Source: Exiguobacterium marinum DSM 16307 (GTDB lineage: Bacteria > Bacillota > Bacilli > Exiguobacteriales > Exiguobacteriaceae). From it: DNA of 64,000 nt. The position numbers and the translations under genes are program-made. The notes under the pieces were generated by a model, which did not search any database, was not told the origin of the DNA, and saw nothing but the letters and a program-made list of their open reading frames with translations. The stretch covers positions 2,628,162 through 2,692,161 of the forward strand of contig NZ_KK211189.1 of NCBI RefSeq assembly GCF_000620845.1. The letters run 5' to 3'. How positions within the stretch are numbered: position 1 is the stretch's first letter; each line of letters opens with the position of its first letter. Below are positions 42,819-51,229 of the stretch, in pieces.

Positions 42819-43619
42819 TTGATTCAAGCGAAACTGCAATCATTTACTGTATATGAAAGTGCGTTGATGCGAACGACATCGACTCTCATTGATACACCCG
42901 ATGCTATTATTTTGATTGATCCGACGTGGCTCCCTGAAGAAATCGCCACGATTCGCCGAGATATCGAGCTGCGTCGCAACGACCGTCCACTTTACGTCAT
43001 CTTTACGCATCATCATTTTGACCATATCATTGGAGCCTATGGCTTTACCGATGCTACAACCATTGCCTCACAAGCGTTTGTAGAGACAGATTCATCTGAG
43101 CAGCTAAATGAGATTCGTGAGTTTTATGAGCAACATTACATCAATCGTCCTATCCAAAAACCCGACATCGATCTCGTGATCAAGCCCGATCAAACGCTTT
43201 TGCTCGGTTCAGTACCGGTCACATTCATCTCCACACCTGGCCATGACGCGACACACATGTCGATTTTAATCGAATCGATGAATCTACTCGTTTGTGGGGA
43301 TTACGGATCAAATATCGAGCCCCCATTTATCGAACACGACCCGACTGCCTATCTCGATACGTTACAAACGTTGCAATCAATCATTTATGAACATGAAATC
43401 CAATGGTTCGTACCGGGGCATGGTGATTTATGTGATAATCGAAGTCAAATGATTAAGCGGTTGAGCGCTGCGGAAGAATACATTCTAGCTCTTCCTGAAC
43501 AACGTCATTGGTCTCCATCTTGGCCAGATCACGCATTTTTCGATCGGGTTCATGAACGAAATCAGAAGATGGTGGAACAAAAAGAGACCGATCGTCGGTC
43601 TCGTCGACAAGACTATTAA
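42819..43619 (+). CDS. Metallo-beta-lactamase-fold hydrolase
   Basis: A 266-residue MBL-fold protein. Zinc motif THHHFDHIIG (HxHxDH, near 65-75), His in TPGHDATHMS, Asp in VCGDYGSNIE and final His in VPGHGD. The substrate is not predictable; the family includes glyoxalase II- and lactonase-like enzymes. Start TTG after GAGGAGGAACTCCA. Confidence 0.88.
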   Translation: MIQAKLQSFTVYESALMRTTSTLIDTPDAIILIDPTWLPEEIATIRRDIELRRNDRPLYVIFTHHHFDHIIGAYGFTDATTIASQAFVETDSSEQLNEIREFYEQHYINRPIQKPDIDLVIKPDQTLLLGSVPVTFISTPGHDATHMSILIESMNLLVCGDYGSNIEPPFIEHDPTAYLDTLQTLQSIIYEHEIQWFVPGHGDLCDNRSQMIKRLSAAEEYILALPEQRHWSPSWPDHAFFDRVHERNQKMVEQKETDRRSRRQDY

Positions 43620-43623
43620 AAAA

Positions 43624-43652
43624 ATCGCAACGTCTCCCCAAGACGTTGCGAT
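43624..43652 (+). terminator. Terminator of the MBL-fold gene
   Basis: ATCGCAACGTCT/AGACGTTGCGAT, 12-bp stem with CCCCA loop. The leftward side has AAAAAA, so it may also serve the small leftward ORF. Confidence 0.75.
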
Positions 43653-43666
43653 CCCCCTATGTAGAC

Positions 43667-43777
43667 CTATTTCTTTGTGATGCGTTCTGAGCGGACCGTG
43701 AACATACGGTCAACCCCATAGATTGTTACTCCCGTCAGAGCGAGCAATCCAATCATAGCAGAAGAAAACATGACCAT
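43667..43777 (-). CDS. Candidate 36-residue membrane peptide
   Basis: An ORF starting MVMFSSAMIGLLALTGVTIY with a hydrophobic helix (3-20) and a basic tail (DRMFTVRSERITKK). GGGGGG lies immediately before the ATG; the second ATG (43771) fits the site better. It sits between a terminator and a 248-bp stretch (43778-44025) with no other gene. No family recognised. Confidence 0.45.
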   Translation of the reverse strand: MVMFSSAMIGLLALTGVTIYGVDRMFTVRSERITKK

Positions 43778-44025
43778 CCCCCCATTGTTCACAGTTTCGT
43801 CATAATCACCCCGTGGTTTTATTATAGAAGACCGCCTCCAAAAAAGAAAGCGTTTTCTTCAAACTTTTTTCACATTTCTTGTTAATAACATCCACGGGTC
43901 TCGAACATAACGCCCACCCTTTCTATGGACGGACACGTGTAAAGAGGTGTAGCTTTTATGTAATTTGGGAATACATGATGTAAGGATAAAAAGAGACAGA
44001 AGCTGCTCGTCGAGGAGGAAGAGGT

Positions 44026-44232
44026 ATGATTAAGTACGGTACATTGGTACGGATCGAGGGAAAATATGCCGTATTGAGATGGAATAATGGCTCAAGTTTC
44101 ATTCCTAGACGATTCCTACCATCCGAAGCACGTGTTGGTGATACAATCATTCGAGACAATCATCACTATTATCTTGAAGAAGATATGACCCCTAACTTTG
44201 ATGCGTTGATTAAGCAACACTACAAAAGCTGA
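44026..44232 (+). CDS. DUF3006-like small protein
   Basis: A 68-residue protein. The pattern IRIEGKYAVLRWNNGSSFIPRRFLPSEARVGDTI with a shift of the GDxI turn resembles DUF3006 (small beta-barrel, unknown role). ATG follows GAGGAAGAGGT. A strong terminator begins at its stop codon. Confidence 0.75.
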   Translation: MIKYGTLVRIEGKYAVLRWNNGSSFIPRRFLPSEARVGDTIIRDNHHYYLEEDMTPNFDALIKQHYKS

Positions 44233-44272
44233 ACGATCTGCCCAATCAAACCGGGCAGATCGTTCAGCTTTT
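44224..44272. terminator. Bidirectional terminator after the DUF3006-like gene
   Basis: AAAAGCTGAACGATCTGCCC and its complement form a 20-bp stem with a 9-nt loop, serving this gene and the convergent thioredoxin-like gene. Confidence 0.9.
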
Positions 44273-44282
44273 GAATGACGTG

Positions 44283-44852
44283 TCATTCTGATAATTGACT
44301 AACCTGTCCTTGAAGCCACGCTTCGTCAACTGGACCCGTCTGTTTCGCCACGATGATTCCTTTTGCATCTAGAACGTACGTTGTCGGTAATGCGACAACA
44401 CGATATCGTTGCTCGACAGCTGCCTCTTCATCTAACAGAATCGGAAAATCGACGGGATACTCATCTAAGAATGCTTCCACGTCTTCTTTTCCACGTCGTT
44501 CATTCTTCGTGACATTTACTCCAACAACCGGAATATTCGTCGCTTTTTCAAAAGACACGAGTTCAGGGAACTCATCCCGGCATGGTGGACACCACGAAGC
44601 CCAAAAGTTAATCACGACCGGCTTTCCTTGATATTGAGAAAGAGAAAGACGTTCCCCTTCTAGCGTGCTCAAAGTGAAGTCTGGAGCTTGCTGTCCGACT
44701 TCTAACCCTCCCAAAACCGATTCATCTTGTACAATCGGAACCGCTTTATCTCCCTCTAACGTCGACATATATTCTTCATAACCTTTATAAGCAAGCCCAA
44801 CAATCAATAGAAGGATTAGCGTTCCGATTACGATTTTTTGTAAGCGCATCAT
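44283..44852 (-). CDS. ResA/TlpA-like thiol-disulfide oxidoreductase
   Basis: A 189-residue membrane-anchored thioredoxin-fold protein. The anchor spans about 7-24. The fold begins APDFTLSTLEG and holds the redox site WASWCPPCRDEF (near 84-95). PTTYV near residue 150 is the cis-proline loop. Relatives reduce apocytochrome c or other exported proteins, which would fit a cytochrome-c-using oxidase in this genome. Second ATG (44849) is possible. Confidence 0.88.
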   Translation of the reverse strand: MMRLQKIVIGTLILLLIVGLAYKGYEEYMSTLEGDKAVPIVQDESVLGGLEVGQQAPDFTLSTLEGERLSLSQYQGKPVVINFWASWCPPCRDEFPELVSFEKATNIPVVGVNVTKNERRGKEDVEAFLDEYPVDFPILLDEEAAVEQRYRVVALPTTYVLDAKGIIVAKQTGPVDEAWLQGQVSQLSE

Positions 44853-44923
44853 TTACCCCTTGTTTGTTTTCCTCAAGATTTCTACACTTAACTTATCATA
44901 AACTGTAAAGGAGCGTGTGTATT

Positions 44924-45778
44924 GTGCAACTTCAAAATGAAAAAATACAGATTAACTTAAAGGCGCAAGGGGCGGAGATGACTAGTTGGAAAGTAGAAGG
45001 ACAAGAATTTCTTTGGCAAGGGGACCCCACGTATTGGGGGAGACAGGCACCGATTCTTTTTCCGATTGTCGGTCGGTTGCTCGATGATCAATATTTGTAT
45101 GAAGGAAACACGTATACGATGAGCCAACACGGCTTTGCCCGTGATGCTATTTTTGATATCGATTCATCGTCTGCCACGTCCGTCTGTTTCACACTGAGCG
45201 ATACAGCTGAATCGCGCCAACACTATCCTTTCCCGTTTACGCTAAACGTTTCATATCAACTTGTTGGCGAAGAAGTCATCGTGTCGTATCGTGTCTATAA
45301 CTCCGGTGAAACCGTGTTACCATTCAGTATCGGAGGCCACCCCGCATTCAATGTTCCATTCATGGGGGGAACGTTTGAGGACTATACGATTGACTTTGGT
45401 GAAGTTCGCACACGCGATCGCTATCTCTTAGACGGTCCTTATTTGACAGGTGCGTATCAACCACTCGGTGAACGACAGTATATCCCGCTCACTAGATCGC
45501 TATTCGATGACGATGCGCTGATTTTTGAGAACGTTGACTACGCAGCACTCCGGCATCAACCGACAGGCACCGCCATCGTGATGGAAAGTCCGTCCTTCAC
45601 GCATTTTGGTATTTGGTCTCCACCGCACAAAGACGCTCCGTTCGTCTGTTTGGAACCTTGGTTCGGACATGCGGATTATAAAGGGCACCGAAGAGACTTC
45701 CTGAACAAAGAAGGGATTCAACTCCTTTCACCAAATGAGACATTCGAAGCGAGTTACACTTTATATGTAGAGAAATAA
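44924..45778 (+). CDS. Aldose 1-epimerase-like protein (YihR/galM family)
   Basis: A 284-residue galactose mutarotase-like protein. Active-site histidines are visible in MSQHGFARDA (near 69) and IGGHPAFNV (near 136), and the catalytic Glu in CLEPWFGHA (near 245). It interconverts alpha and beta sugar anomers, possibly of phosphosugars. GTG 44924 with AAAGGAG at 10 nt is preferred to GTG 44915. Confidence 0.85.
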   Translation: MQLQNEKIQINLKAQGAEMTSWKVEGQEFLWQGDPTYWGRQAPILFPIVGRLLDDQYLYEGNTYTMSQHGFARDAIFDIDSSSATSVCFTLSDTAESRQHYPFPFTLNVSYQLVGEEVIVSYRVYNSGETVLPFSIGGHPAFNVPFMGGTFEDYTIDFGEVRTRDRYLLDGPYLTGAYQPLGERQYIPLTRSLFDDDALIFENVDYAALRHQPTGTAIVMESPSFTHFGIWSPPHKDAPFVCLEPWFGHADYKGHRRDFLNKEGIQLLSPNETFEASYTLYVEK

Positions 45779-45780
45779 AA

Positions 45781-45813
45781 AATCAATCCGACGAGACGTC
45801 GGATTGATTTTTT
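45781..45813. terminator. Bidirectional terminator
   Basis: AATCAATCCGACG-AGA-CGTCGGATTGATT, 13-bp stem with T runs, between the epimerase and the PspC gene. Confidence 0.9.
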
Positions 45814-45814
45814 A

Positions 45815-46033
45815 TTAAAAGCGATCTTCTTGTTCTACTTCATATTCTGATGGCGGCTTCTTCATAATAATTGCCAGGATGATGTAAATGAGGAGTCCTG
45901 GTCCTCCGAGAAGAGCCATCGCCACGAAAAGAACGCGCATGATCGTGACATCCACACCTAAATAGTTTCCTAGTCCTGAACATACTCCGGCAATCATTTG
46001 ATTACTTGGGTCTTTGTATAACTTCCGTTCCAT
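45815..46033 (-). CDS. PspC-domain membrane protein
   Basis: A 72-residue protein. MERKLYKDPSNQMIAGVCSGLGNYLGVDVTIMRV is the PspC signature, followed by a helix (37-58, LLIYIILAIIMKK). PspC-domain proteins take part in phage-shock-type envelope stress responses. It follows the NAD-binding protein gene by 20 bp. Compare the LiaI-like gene at 60-449. Confidence 0.92.
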   Translation of the reverse strand: MERKLYKDPSNQMIAGVCSGLGNYLGVDVTIMRVLFVAMALLGGPGLLIYIILAIIMKKPPSEYEVEQEDRF

Positions 46034-46053
46034 GTTATCTTCTCCTCAACTCA

Positions 46054-46761
46054 TTATGAGCGTTGTGGTCGACGCAACGTCGTTCTTCCTCCATTCGCTA
46101 CTTCTCCACGTCCTTCAAAATCAAGTGCTTCGTTGATTGGTGTACTGCCAGACTTAATTTCAATCCGGCGACCGTACAAGCCACGGTTATCGAGGGATGC
46201 TGCGATGATAGTCGCGACATCAGTTTCAGAAATCGTCGCACCATCCGCGTCATTCAGATCTTCAGATGCTTCGATGGAACCTTTACTCGGTTCATCGACA
46301 ATGGTCACTGGGCAAATAATCGTATAGTTCAAACCGCTATGTTCGATATACTCGTCGGCGGCATTATTAGCTGACAGAAAGTTAAAGAGTTCTTTCGGTG
46401 CAGCATTCGGTTGATCGGCGCCATAAGCACTGAGCAAGACGACATGACGTACTCGTTCTTTTTTTGCGGCATCAATTGCGTTCATTGCGACGTTTCGGTC
46501 AAGCAGTTCAATTTCAGTGCTCGAACCATCTGCACCAGCAGTTGCCGCAATAATAACGGCATCTTGTCCGCTCGTCGCCTCATGCACTTTTTTCTCGAGT
46601 TCTTTCTCAACGTCAACCGTCAATACATGCGCACCCATTTTTTCATACTCTGCTTGTAGTTCAGGATAACGAATTAAAGCGGTCACTTGATGGGTTTTCG
46701 CCAGGCTTTTCAATACACGTTTCCCGATCTTTCCTGTTGCTCCAATGACTAAAACTTTCAT
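46054..46761 (-). CDS. NAD(P)-binding atypical SDR (NmrA/YwnB-like)
   Basis: A 235-residue Rossmann protein. The cofactor loop is VIGATGKIGKRV (near 5-16). LLSAYGADQP lies near 113, and the atypical SDRa5-like pattern lacks a clear YxxxK, so it may bind NAD(P) without classical catalysis. Start ATG after GAGGAGGGAAATTTGA. Co-directional with pspC. Confidence 0.85.
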   Translation of the reverse strand: MKVLVIGATGKIGKRVLKSLAKTHQVTALIRYPELQAEYEKMGAHVLTVDVEKELEKKVHEATSGQDAVIIAATAGADGSSTEIELLDRNVAMNAIDAAKKERVRHVVLLSAYGADQPNAAPKELFNFLSANNAADEYIEHSGLNYTIICPVTIVDEPSKGSIEASEDLNDADGATISETDVATIIAASLDNRGLYGRRIEIKSGSTPINEALDFEGRGEVANGGRTTLRRPQRS

Positions 46762-46840
46762 TCAAATTTCCCTCCTCAAAAGAGTAGTTCATTTGTTTAA
46801 AATTCCTCTTTCAAGTCAGAATCAAACCCTTTTCTTAAAA

Positions 46841-48031
46841 TTATCTGACAGTACCCCAAATAGATAAATCAAGAGCATCTCGAATCGTCTGGACACTCTC
46901 TTCTAACGGTTCATAGTAATAGACGTTGTTGATATAGGCATCCTGACCTTCGACTTGCATTTTATTTACCTCCGGATTCGAAATCATCGTCAATCCGACA
47001 GAAGCCATTTGCAAGACGTTCATCTCAAGCCCCATCTCTTCTTTCATAAAGCGGTATGTCGCAGGGATTTTGGTCCACCCAGAAGGACTTGCCAGTTTTT
47101 CTGCGACAGCCGTCATGACCTCCGTTTGACGATTCGAACGAGCCCCATCTGTATCAGATTTACGGTGTCTCGCATACGCCAATGCCATGTCTCCATCCAT
47201 CGCATAGGAAACGCCTTCCGTATATTCATACGTTTGGTTGAACCCTTTCTCACTAAACGAATGCGTTGCCGTGACGTTCACCCCACCGATTAAATCAATC
47301 AATTCCATAAACGATTCGAACGTGATGACGACTTGTCCATCGACCGAGGCATCAGTCAGTCCTTCCACGGCACCAACCGTACACTCTGCACCACCGAATG
47401 CGAACGCATGCGTAATTTTGTCACCTTCCCGTTCAGGTTCACATGGGATGGCCGTATACGTATCCCGTGGAATCGATACATTCTGAACAGTACCAGAGCG
47501 TGGTACGAATTCCATCAACTGCAAGGAGTCCGTACGAGATCCCGAGAGTGACTCACCAACCCGTGCGTCGCTTCCCATGATGAGGAATGTGAAGGGAGAT
47601 GTCGCCATATATCCAACGACTAGTAGAATCACAAGTAGGAAAAGGGCAACTTTCCCCTTCCATTTACGCTTCCGTTTCGTTGGCTGTTTAGAAGAATGAG
47701 ACATTTCTCGTTTTGTGGGAGTAGGTGATTCTGATTGTCTCGTCGCATGCTGTGATTTCGAACGAGATGATTTCTGTTTCGAAAATAATGAGATACGGGG
47801 CGATCGTTTCCGACGTGGCTTCACCGTTCCATTTTTCGGTTTTGAAGAATCTTTCATATGTTCATTTAAAAATGGATGTTCGGATTGACGTGTCGCCTGT
47901 TCACGCCGTTGTTCATGTATAGATAGTTCGTCCGGTTGACCACGGTCCACATGAGACGATTCGATTTCTTGTTGTTCTAATTCGCGTTTTCTACGTTCGA
48001 CACGCGATAAATGTTGTTCATCTTTCATCAT
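46841..48031 (-). CDS. LytR-CpsA-Psr family wall-polymer ligase
   Basis: A 396-residue LCP protein that attaches anionic polymers (teichoic acid or similar) to peptidoglycan from lipid carriers. The N-terminal 120 residues are unusually long, charged and low-complexity (Lys/Arg/Ser/Gln/Glu). One helix follows (about 126-143), then the extracellular LCP domain with SGSRTDSLQLM, SIPRDTYTAIP and ARHRKSDTDGARSNRQ carrying the conserved Arg and Asp residues. ATG 48031 after TGAGGATTATA. Confidence 0.9.
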   Translation of the reverse strand: MMKDEQHLSRVERRKRELEQQEIESSHVDRGQPDELSIHEQRREQATRQSEHPFLNEHMKDSSKPKNGTVKPRRKRSPRISLFSKQKSSRSKSQHATRQSESPTPTKREMSHSSKQPTKRKRKWKGKVALFLLVILLVVGYMATSPFTFLIMGSDARVGESLSGSRTDSLQLMEFVPRSGTVQNVSIPRDTYTAIPCEPEREGDKITHAFAFGGAECTVGAVEGLTDASVDGQVVITFESFMELIDLIGGVNVTATHSFSEKGFNQTYEYTEGVSYAMDGDMALAYARHRKSDTDGARSNRQTEVMTAVAEKLASPSGWTKIPATYRFMKEEMGLEMNVLQMASVGLTMISNPEVNKMQVEGQDAYINNVYYYEPLEESVQTIRDALDLSIWGTVR

Positions 48032-48225
48032 TATAATCCTCAACTTTATCAATTTTTCTCTATTATCCCGAACCTGCCTTCATCTGACAACGTTTCTTAT
48101 GAAAATCCGTCTTAAGCATGAGACCAAATGATTGTTTCAGATGAAAACCGGGAAAGGAATAATAATTGGTGTTTGCCCAAATCAAGAAACGGTGTAATAA
48201 GAAATGACCGAAAGGAGGAGAGCTG

Positions 48226-49140
48226 ATGCGTGTCGGAAAATTACGCATGTTATTGGAGCAATACGGTGAGACGACGTTACGCGATTTACTCGTCGAAATG
48301 TATCGTCATACTCCTAAAGATGTGATTGATGATCAAGATTTTGATTTCATGATTAGCCAGTTCACACGCTATAAAGAAAAAAAGCATTCGGAAGAACGGC
48401 ATTCGCTCTCGCAAACGATTACGCTGGCTGAACGCTTTGTTGACTCCGCATATGAATATTTATATATTCGCCCGAATCAGGTGATGTCAGAGCGTGACCA
48501 AAAAAATTGGTACATCCACGCCAAAAAAATCATTCGTGATTTATCCCACTACGCAGAAGAGTATACAGAAGCGCGTATGATGTATGAAGAAATGTTTTAC
48601 CTTCTGTCTACGTCGGCCGGAGAAGAACCGCTCTTTTCAACGAGCGACCCATTCCGCCTTTTAAAAATTTCACAAGTCACCATGCTTCAAAAACTCATTC
48701 ATTACTATCAACTAGATGCTCCGATTGATACCGTCTGGATTGACCGCGCCTTATACACCGCTCTTCATGTCCCAAAAGATGTCGATTCCACAAGAATTGA
48801 TTTACTTTCAACGTTGTCCATCGAGCATAGTCACGCCAACTCAAGAAAAATCCTCCACTCCCGTCTCCTAAAACTTTGTGACCGTACTTTAGAGAAGTCT
48901 CAGATAGAAGATACCGAACTGGAAAACTACCAGGCACTCAAAATGTTAGAGCTTCGCCTTCTTGTCTCTGAAGGGAAATTAAAAGAAGCGGAACAAAAAC
49001 TGTTTTCAGAATATATTCCGTTCTTTTCTCATCGCTCCGAACCATTTCAAGTATATGTCGACTTTCTAGAAAGTCACGGACATACAGACGAGACAAAACG
49101 GTTAAAGCGGTTAGCAAAAGAAAAGCGAATTCGTTTATAG
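48226..49140 (+). CDS. Hypothetical helical protein
   Basis: A 304-residue soluble protein that I do not recognise. It is almost all alpha-helical with paired helices (RDLSHYAEEYTEARMMYEEMFYLL; EGKLKEAEQKLFSEYIPFF) suggestive of TPR-like repeats. No DNA-binding motif is clear. ATG follows GAAAGGAGGAGAGCTG. Divergent from the LCP gene. Confidence 0.75.
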   Translation: MRVGKLRMLLEQYGETTLRDLLVEMYRHTPKDVIDDQDFDFMISQFTRYKEKKHSEERHSLSQTITLAERFVDSAYEYLYIRPNQVMSERDQKNWYIHAKKIIRDLSHYAEEYTEARMMYEEMFYLLSTSAGEEPLFSTSDPFRLLKISQVTMLQKLIHYYQLDAPIDTVWIDRALYTALHVPKDVDSTRIDLLSTLSIEHSHANSRKILHSRLLKLCDRTLEKSQIEDTELENYQALKMLELRLLVSEGKLKEAEQKLFSEYIPFFSHRSEPFQVYVDFLESHGHTDETKRLKRLAKEKRIRL

Positions 49141-49146
49141 AAAAAG

Positions 49147-49175
49147 GGAGTCAATCGATGAGATCGATTGACTCC
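49147..49175 (+). terminator. Terminator of the 48226 gene
   Basis: GGAGTCAATCGAT/ATCGATTGACTCC, 13-bp stem. The T run is weak on the right; A run on the left. Confidence 0.6.
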
Positions 49176-49204
49176 AATACATGATATGAACGAGGGGTGT
49201 TCAT

Positions 49205-49306
49205 TTGAAAGGAGGACAGAAAGTTGGTGCAGAACTTCCTTCCTACACGTACAAGTATAAGCGAATGATTGTAAACGTTACCAAACTACTTATTGCATTT
49301 TTGTGA
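49205..49306 (+). CDS. Candidate 33-residue peptide
   Basis: A TTG ORF with GAGGGG at 7 nt encodes a basic, Tyr- and Lys-rich peptide (MKGGQKVGAELPSYTYKYKR) ending in a hydrophobic stretch (VTKLLIAFL). A cre-like box lies inside it and another overlaps its stop. It may be a real small protein or leader, or chance. Confidence 0.3.
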   Translation: MKGGQKVGAELPSYTYKYKRMIVNVTKLLIAFL

Positions 49307-49315
49307 ACGTTTTCA
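49270..49315. promoter_or_regulatory. Pair of cre-like boxes
   Basis: TGTAAACGTTACCA (49270-49283) and TGTGAACGTTTTCA (49302-49315) each match the cre consensus at 13 of 14 positions. They lie between convergent genes, beyond the 3' ends, which is an odd place for operators unless a small gene or RNA starts here. Confidence 0.45.
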
Positions 49316-49317
49316 CG

Positions 49318-49545
49318 TTATTCAATCGTATTCATTATCCCAAGTCCGATGACTGATAATAATACGATGAGTACGAACAAATAAATCATTTCATTTGGTG
49401 ATTGAAATCCCTCATGAATTTCTACGTCTTCTTCGATAATGATATTTTCATGAATGACCACTGGTTCTGTTTCAGCTAGCGCTGGAGATGGTGTGCCTGT
49501 CATCAAAAGTACAAAAGCCAGTATCATGTAATAAACGTATTTCAT
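49318..49545 (-). CDS. Small exported membrane protein
   Basis: A 75-residue protein. Signal-like helix 1-24 (ending PALAE), a short acidic extracytoplasmic loop (TEPVVIHENIIIEEDVEIHEG), and a C-terminal helix (53-72). ATG follows TAGGAGTATAAA. No family recognised. The 272 bp upstream (49546-49817) hold no gene that I can support. Confidence 0.65.
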   Translation of the reverse strand: MKYVYYMILAFVLLMTGTPSPALAETEPVVIHENIIIEEDVEIHEGFQSPNEMIYLFVLIVLLSVIGLGIMNTIE

Positions 49546-49762
49546 TTTATACTCCTAATATATGGTTTCATTGTGATTAAGTATAGCATGTTTCATCGGT
49601 TCGTTACGGATGACTTTTGATGAAACTCACACATCAGCGCTCAGGTGAATCATATTTTACTGTATTAAACGTATATCTTCTATTTTACTCAAACCTTTTT
49701 CTAGAAGGTTTGATTTTTTCTTAAGTTAGATGTCATCACAATGCCACACACGATAATATAAG

Positions 49763-49776
49763 GAAGCGCTTACAAT
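49763..49776. promoter_or_regulatory. cre-like site upstream of the 49818 gene
   Basis: AGGAAGCGCTTACA matches the cre consensus at 12 of 14 positions and lies about 42 bp before the start. Confidence 0.35.
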
Positions 49777-49817
49777 TTAAGTGTACGTACCATCCAATAT
49801 AGAAAGAAGGATTCTTT

Positions 49818-50690
49818 GTGAAACGAGCGCTACGTTTTGTGGAATGTAGACAATTACCGTTGCATGAACGCACTTCCATTCAATCATTATATCCATTTAG
49901 CCAAGCACCTTTACTTCTCTCCCTGCCTTCACATCACCACGTCTATGTCGCATTAAACGAACATACCCCACTAGCCTCCGTCGTCGCAAACGACGAACAT
50001 CTTGAAGAATTTCAAATCATTCAACTTTCAAAATCGGCATACGATGATCGTCATGTTTTCCGCGGATTACTCGATCGAATTTTATATGAGAGAAGTCGGG
50101 AAACAAAGCACATGATAACTTACTATTTACACGAAAACGACTATCACAATCAAGATAAACTTCGAATATATGAGGCATCCGGATTTCAAAAGTATCATCA
50201 AACGACTACGTATCATTTGCCATTACTCCCATGCGAGAAAGGATCACATACATATTGGACGCTAGATTTGATTGATTATTCCAGAAGAAACGAATGGATT
50301 GAATTTCGAAATACATCTTATTATGTCCTTCCGGAAGCGGTCCCTATGACAGACCAACAGTTTACGAATGAAATGCGCCAGCATACATTGTTCTATATGT
50401 TACGTTGGTGTCACCGCCCGATTGGGATTATGAAAGTAAGATTACGAATGTACCATGTGTTCGTACAAGAAATCCACTTAGAATGTGACGAACCGTTTGT
50501 ACGGGAAGCCATTTCGTTTCTGCAACAAAAGTTTTTCTATAAGCTTCGATATATCGAAGAGGCTCACATTTCCACGACCAATTTGCAAACCGACTTGACC
50601 TTTGCGCTCCAAAAACACGGTGCTCAAGCATCTTCTGTCAGCGGATTAACTTACACGCAACAGGTGCCGCCGACCCCGCTCTATTCATAA
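49818..50690 (+). CDS. Hypothetical protein with GNAT-like halves
   Basis: A 290-residue soluble protein. Residues 40-135 (HVYVALNEHTPLASVVAND...RIYEASGFQKYHQTTTYHLP) look like an acetyltransferase half, and 150-285 like a second degenerate one (HRPIGIMKVRLRMYHVFVQEIHL). No acetyl-CoA loop (Q/RxxGxG/A) is obvious, so activity is doubtful. Start GTG after AGAAGGATTCTTT. Confidence 0.65.
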   Translation: MKRALRFVECRQLPLHERTSIQSLYPFSQAPLLLSLPSHHHVYVALNEHTPLASVVANDEHLEEFQIIQLSKSAYDDRHVFRGLLDRILYERSRETKHMITYYLHENDYHNQDKLRIYEASGFQKYHQTTTYHLPLLPCEKGSHTYWTLDLIDYSRRNEWIEFRNTSYYVLPEAVPMTDQQFTNEMRQHTLFYMLRWCHRPIGIMKVRLRMYHVFVQEIHLECDEPFVREAISFLQQKFFYKLRYIEEAHISTTNLQTDLTFALQKHGAQASSVSGLTYTQQVPPTPLYS

Positions 50691-50697
50691 AATGCTA

Positions 50698-50757
50698 AAA
50701 GACGTCGAGCAAATCAACTCTTTCTCACAGGAAAAAGTTGTTCGTTCAACGTCTTTC
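50698..50757. terminator. Convergent terminator
   Basis: AAAGACGT near 50699 pairs with ACGTCTTT near 50749, with a complex inner stem (GAGCAAATCAAC against GTTGTTCGTTC). It lies between convergent genes. Confidence 0.6.
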
Positions 50758-51127
50758 ATTCTGCAGCGGTTGTCGACTCCATCGCTAAAGGTGGCATCTC
50801 TTCAAACAGTTCTGTCCGAAGTCCCGTGTCTCTCAAATCGAGCGATTCAATCCGATCGAATTTGATTTTGCGGTCGACAACATTGAACCAATACGTGATG
50901 TTTGGCTCATCTTTGAAACGAATCGCATAATTCGATCCATTCAAATGAAAGTCGACTTCGGTAGACAGCAACTCCGTCGGACCAATCTGTTTATGAGTAG
51001 TTAACCGTTCAAGGACAACCTGTTCTTCATTGATGCGATAGTCGACAAATGTCGCAAGTGAGAGTCCAAACACAAATGATACCAAGGCGAAAGTGCCCAC
51101 CAAACCCGTAGTGATTTTTCCGTTCAT
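50756..51127 (-). CDS. Small membrane-anchored hypothetical protein
   Basis: A 123-residue protein with one N-terminal helix (7-29, GLVGTFALVSFVFGLSLATF) and an extracytoplasmic beta-rich part (VDFHLNGSNYAIRFKDEPNITYWFNVVDRK). No family recognised. ATG 51127 after GGGAGGGACAGCGAA is the probable start; the longer frame overlaps the divergent VOC gene. Confidence 0.65.
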   Translation of the reverse strand: MNGKITTGLVGTFALVSFVFGLSLATFVDYRINEEQVVLERLTTHKQIGPTELLSTEVDFHLNGSNYAIRFKDEPNITYWFNVVDRKIKFDRIESLDLRDTGLRTELFEEMPPLAMESTTAAE

Positions 51128-51229
51128 TTCGCTGTCCCTCCCTCTCCTATTATATCGGATATGCTTGAAACGTTGTGAAGTGACATTTTGTTCAACTTTA
51201 GGCAAACTGAAGAGTGAGGAGGAATGTTT

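Noticed and set aside
42590-42820. tRNA-Gly as an integration site
   Set aside because: No integrase, direct repeat of the tRNA 3' end or foreign gene cluster follows.
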